Shown piece by piece: positions 63,713 through 64,000 of a stretch of DNA of 64,000 nt. The stretch comes from Sphingomonas gilva (GTDB lineage: Bacteria; Pseudomonadota; Alphaproteobacteria; Sphingomonadales; Sphingomonadaceae), in assembly GCF_003515075.1 (NCBI RefSeq), contig NZ_QWLV01000001.1, positions 743,182-807,181 on the forward strand. Reading direction: 5' to 3'. The position numbers and the translations under genes are program-made. Below the pieces are notes generated by a model. That model was not told where the DNA came from. It did not search any database and saw only the letters and a list, made by a program, of their open reading frames with translations. Each line of letters opens with the position of its first letter. Position 1 is the stretch's first letter.

Positions 63713-64000
63713 ATGGCGGAGAGCATCAACATGGCGGCGGTGGATCGCATGGCGGCGGCGCGCGCGGCGAAGGCGGCGGGGCGTGCGGTCGTCGCCGTGG
63801 TCGGTCCGGGTGTCCCGATCGAGCTGGTTCTGGCGTGCGGCGCGATGCCGGTGCGGATCGTGGCCGATGCGGGCGGCGCCACCCCGGCGGCGGACGATCT
63901 TGTCGGAACGGCCGAATCGGCCGAGATGCGCGCGCTGATCGAGCAGGCGCTGGGTGGCGGGCTCGCCTTCGCCGATCTGCTGGTGATCACGCGGCCGCAT
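63713..64000 (+). CDS. 2-hydroxyacyl-CoA dehydratase-like protein, N-terminal part
   Basis: An open frame runs to the end of the window, so only about 96 residues are seen. GRAVVAVVGPGVPIELVLAC, CGAMPVRIVADAGG and FADLLVITRPH repeat the pattern of the subunit at 59812-60939 (VIAFLCDNVPSELIAAAGAFPLR and VDAVIVPHN there). GGGAGAG precedes the ATG at 63713; an in-frame ATG at 63698 has no such site. It probably begins another dehydratase-like gene set to the right, divergent from unit C. The family call rests on the N-terminus alone. Confidence 0.65.
   Translation, partial: MAESINMAAVDRMAAARAAKAAGRAVVAVVGPGVPIELVLACGAMPVRIVADAGGATPAADDLVGTAESAEMRALIEQALGGGLAFADLLVITRPH

Overview
The window is GC-rich and reads as a chromosomal segment of an alphaproteobacterium of the order Sphingomonadales. 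The support is the gene-dense rps/rpl block, the 4,5-cleavage (lig-type) protocatechuate pathway known from Sphingobium sp. SYK-6, the abundance of spinster-like MFS, TonB-receptor and CaiB/BaiF genes, and GC-rich palindromic intergenic repeats. I could not run a database search, so the genus is not assigned.

Positions 1-5650 hold accessory housekeeping genes: a truncated DUF4142 gene, a GFA-family protein, a DUF3140 protein overlapping a PAP2 phosphatase, two polytopic GT-C-like membrane proteins and a small lipoprotein. Positions 5675-23098 are the str-S10-spc ribosomal block (rpsL to adk). A consensus-like promoter precedes rpsL and a 13-bp-stem terminator follows tuf. Several normally tight gene junctions (rpsJ/rplC, rpsQ/rplN, rplE/rpsN, rpmD/rplO, rplO/secY) are opened by palindromic repeat elements. 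The block stops at adk, and the usual rpsM-rpsK-rpoA-rplQ do not follow. Positions 23143-27340 hold a secreted SRPBCC protein, then the leftward genes prmA, an SDR, a GNAT, rpmA, rplU and hspQ.

At 27462-27551 lies tRNA-Ser(CGA), followed by what looks like the start of a P4-type integrase that breaks off after about 14 codons. This resembles the scar of a genomic island. Everything to its right is catabolic. Positions 27759-38190 encode a complete route from 4-hydroxybenzoate to pyruvate and oxaloacetate: PobA, LigAB, LigC, LigI, LigU, LigJ and LigK. They are arranged as ligK-ligU diverging from a LysR-type regulator with two DNA-binding domains, which is followed by a dehydrogenase, ligJ, ligI, ligA, ligB, ligC, pobA and an aldo-keto reductase. 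Positions 38200-42706 add a MetE-like methyltransferase divergent from a VanA-type Rieske oxygenase, a MarR regulator, an AAHS-type aromatic acid transporter and a second MarR.

Positions 42710-64000 contain three CoA-thioester-centred transcription units of unknown substrate. Operon A (49411 to 42710, leftward, eight overlapping genes) encodes a thioesterase, MFS, GST, CoA-transferase, carboxymuconolactone-decarboxylase-like protein, LigI-like amidohydrolase, crotonase and an alpha/beta hydrolase lacking its nucleophile. Operon B (49569 to 53682, rightward) encodes an MFS, a flavin monooxygenase and a CoA-transferase. Unit C (63577 to 53685, leftward) encodes a CoA-transferase, MFS, two 2-hydroxyacyl-CoA-dehydratase-like subunits, a TonB receptor, MarR and MFS. 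A third dehydratase-like gene starts rightward at 63713 and runs off the window. The FldA/FldBC-like combination in an apparently aerobic organism, with family cysteines apparently replaced, is the best candidate for an undescribed system here.
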